A DNA stretch of 64,000 bases from Hortaea werneckii (Eukaryota > Ascomycota > Dothideomycetes > Mycosphaerellales > Teratosphaeriaceae), in the NCBI GenBank assembly GCA_037044905.1, contig JBAOKB010000020.1, positions 186,001 to 250,000 on the forward strand, written 5' to 3'. Each line of letters opens with the position of its first letter. Position 1 is the stretch's first letter. The notes below the pieces were generated by a model. It had not been told where the DNA came from. It saw only the letters and a program-made list of their open reading frames with translations, and made no database searches. Made by a program: the position numbers and the translations under genes. This document shows, piece by piece, positions 61,987-64,000 of the stretch.

Positions 61987-63639
61987 TCACAGGACTATCC
62001 TCCACCCCGCCGTGACATGTCTAATATTCTGTCCGTACAAAACCAGTGGAACACCCAGAACCATAACAAGCACGTAAATGCCTGCCTGAGTCCCAAACGC
62101 ATTCACGTACCCGTCTTCCTCCACCCATGGTGAGACACCGTACAGGAAGCCGAAAGCGACAATGTTCTTCACGCCGTTGATGAGCAGGAATGCATCCATG
62201 TTGACAGGGAGATAGACGTCGGAGACGTATGCCATGGTCGCGACAGGCTGCGCCGTCAAACCTACCGAGACCATGCCGTACCCGAAGAACAGCGCTGTCC
62301 AGTGCACCGCCTCTGCGACTCCGTACCCGAAAGCCAAGCAGCCTGCAGGAACGAGCAAGGTCGGGATGATCAACAAATGGAGTCTCGTCTCCGGCTGGAA
62401 TATTCCCGCGTTCTTCTTGCTACGCCAATTGGCGTAGCGGTCTACGAGCCATCCGCCAAGCCAGGCTCCGACGAGGTTTCCGATCAGACCTGGAATGTTG
62501 ATGAGACCTTGGATCGACGGCTGCCAGCTGTAAGGCGGAGCCTGGAGGACGAAGGGGCTGAGAACGTTGAAGGCGAGGACCCAAGCAAGGGATACGGCGT
62601 AGCCGAGAGTCGAGTAGAGTACCGCGGGGTACACAATCAGCGGGAAAGGTCGGAGGAAGAGCTTCAGTAGACTTTCATCTTTTGGTACTCCAGACCAGAG
62701 ACTAAGCTCTTGCAGCACTGTCTTTTCACGGGTGGGCTCGCTACTTGAGCGCAGTACCCCCGGATCGACCTCTTTAGATCGCGAGGTTAAAGTCTTCTCG
62801 ACCGGCGCTCCCGCCTCCTCATCATTTGACGAGTGTGACGGAGACGGTGGATCGTTGCTCCTGCCAATCGGTGTTCCCTGTGGAGTTTGAGGCCTTTCGT
62901 AACGTGTCTCGGGAACGAAGAAGACGACTGTGACCCAATTGACCGCACACAAGATGAAAGCGATCCACTTATGCCTGCCCCTCCATCAGCAAGCGCAGAA
63001 GCAAAGAGGCTCCGGAACTTACCATCTCCAGGACAGCCCCGTTACTACGAAACCGCAAATTAGCGGACCTAAGGTGTTCCCGCCAGCGATAGCATTCACA
63101 TAGAAGCCAAGAAAAGTCCCACGTTCATGCAGAAAGTACAAATCATTGACCATCGAAGCACCCAAAGCTTCAGTAGACGACCCGGCAAAGGCTGCGATAA
63201 TATTACTCCAGAGCAAGGACTCGAAAGACTGCGCGACAGCACCCCAGAGGTATGCAAGCGCCAGGAGCAAAGAGGCGAAGACGAACACCGGACGCTTGCC
63301 GAAATAGTGGGAAATCGGGACCCAGAAGAAGTTGAAGACGCCTAGGACCAGGACTGGCCAGGAGAGGAGAGCCGTCGTCTGACTTTGGGTCTTGTCGAAT
63401 TCTTGACTCAGGACGTAGAAGGCGGGCGAGAGGCCGCCGATGGCGTAGTTGGTCATGAAAGTGAAGGTGCAGACGCTGGCGAAGCAGACCTGCTTCTTCC
63501 ATCTCGGCCATCGAAGAGGGTCGTTAGGGTCGTTGGGGTTGGGTGCGGGATGGAGGATCAACTCGCCCTCGTCGCTTGTCGAGTGTAGCTGAACGGTTCC
63601 TTCTGAGCTGTCGAGCTCCTTCAAGCTTCTCAATTGCAT
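61987..63639 (-). CDS. MFS transporter, DHA1-type drug/metabolite exporter family
   Basis: Exons on the minus strand are 63639-63023 and 62974-61987, giving 534 aa; the 48-base intron has donor GTAAGT and acceptor GCAG and joins LSWRWHKWIAF. The pre-membrane segment NPNDPNDPLRWPRWKKQV is typical of fungal DHA1 transporters. The first half has helices with TNYAIGGLSPAFYVLSQEF and the motif-A-like loop HYFGKRPVFVFAS. A cytoplasmic loop of about 75 polar residues (TPQGTPIGRSNDPPSPSHSSNDEE) divides the halves. About 12 helices are expected. An upstream in-frame ATG at 63762 would add 41 residues; the start at 63639 is chosen because the added part is unlike the family. The substrate is unknown. 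Confidence 0.9.
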
Positions 63640-64000
63640 CGTGGTATGCTCTAGACGTCGTTCTGGACTCAGGCTTCGAACCAAGGTAGAGTCGTGTGAG
63701 TGAAAGGAGTGAAAGGAGTTTGGGCGCCAGGTGGCGATGACTGGTTCATGTAATGAATGCAAGGTAAAGAGACCTTTGGCCTATTGGGTTAGACGTCAGT
63801 AGTAGGAGACGGTCAGAGAAAGGGCAAGACTCGGATCAGAAGACAAGCAACCTAGCTTTGAGGATGAGATAGCTTATTCCATCAAGCCTTCAACCATGCT
63901 GCAGGTTCTGCTGCAGGTTACCTGCCGAAGTCTGTTGCAACTACCGTATCGAACATGGCGCCGGCGACCGTTGCAGAGTTGGCTGCGGAGAGCCGAAAGT
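63640..64000. other. Right-hand end of window, upstream of the MFS gene
   Basis: Promoter side of the transporter. A CTGCAGGTT-type direct repeat (CTGCAGGTTCTGCTGCAGGTTACC) lies near 63899-63921. No gene is seen before the window ends. Confidence 0.4.

Overview
The window is nuclear DNA of a filamentous ascomycete. Nearly all genes carry short introns (about 40-75 bases) with GTRNGT donors and CTNAC branch sites. Family content (ERG4, laccase, LaeA-like methyltransferase, Zn2Cys6 regulator) and a mating-type locus flanked by APN2 and APC5 fit Pezizomycotina. The gene style suggests Dothideomycetes, perhaps Capnodiales/Mycosphaerellales, but that rank is inference. I saw no tRNA, rRNA, CRISPR array or intact transposon.

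Layout. 0.6-9 kb: sterol C-24(28) reductase ERG4, a laccase with one apparent frameshift, a proline racemase/hydroxyproline epimerase, and a convergent sugar transporter. 9-10 kb: gene-poor, with a 21-bp minisatellite and duplicated segments. 10.3-12.9 kb: three tandem paralogous membrane proteins of unknown function, two with glutamine runs. 13.3-31.4 kb: mostly housekeeping genes: an SR-rich nuclear protein, kinetochore Sos7, a Mid2-like membrane protein, a degenerate kinase, a double-Myb telomere-binding-like protein, a Vps62-like secreted protein (frameshifted), FACT subunit SPT16, an F-box protein, COX13 and SAICAR synthetase. 32-45.6 kb: an accessory block of two short-chain dehydrogenases, a Zn2Cys6 transcription factor, an Rrt8/Lds-like membrane protein, a P450 (frameshifted), a LaeA-like methyltransferase and a cyanamide-hydratase-like HD protein whose start codon is split by an intron. 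45.9-55.1 kb: APC5, APN2, the HMG-box mating-type gene MAT1-2-1, and a divergent unknown gene sharing its promoter. 55.6-56.2 kb: broken regulator-like reading frames. 57.3-63.6 kb: a Nvj2/Tex2-like lipid-transfer protein, a small secreted cysteine-rich protein preceded by a duplicated segment, and a DHA1-type MFS transporter.

The central result is the MAT1-2 locus. APC5-APN2-MAT1-2-1 are contiguous. COX13, which commonly sits beside APN2 in ascomycetes, lies on the same segment but about 19 kb away, separated by the accessory metabolic block. No alpha-box gene is seen, so the strain looks like a MAT1-2 mating type. The least explained loci are the divergent neighbour of MAT1-2-1 and the tandem polyQ membrane-protein family.

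Exon boundaries were chosen by eye so that splice sites, reading phase and family similarity all agree. In almost every spliced gene the exon lengths sum to a whole number of codons. The exceptions are three genes that each need a one-base correction next to a short G or C run.
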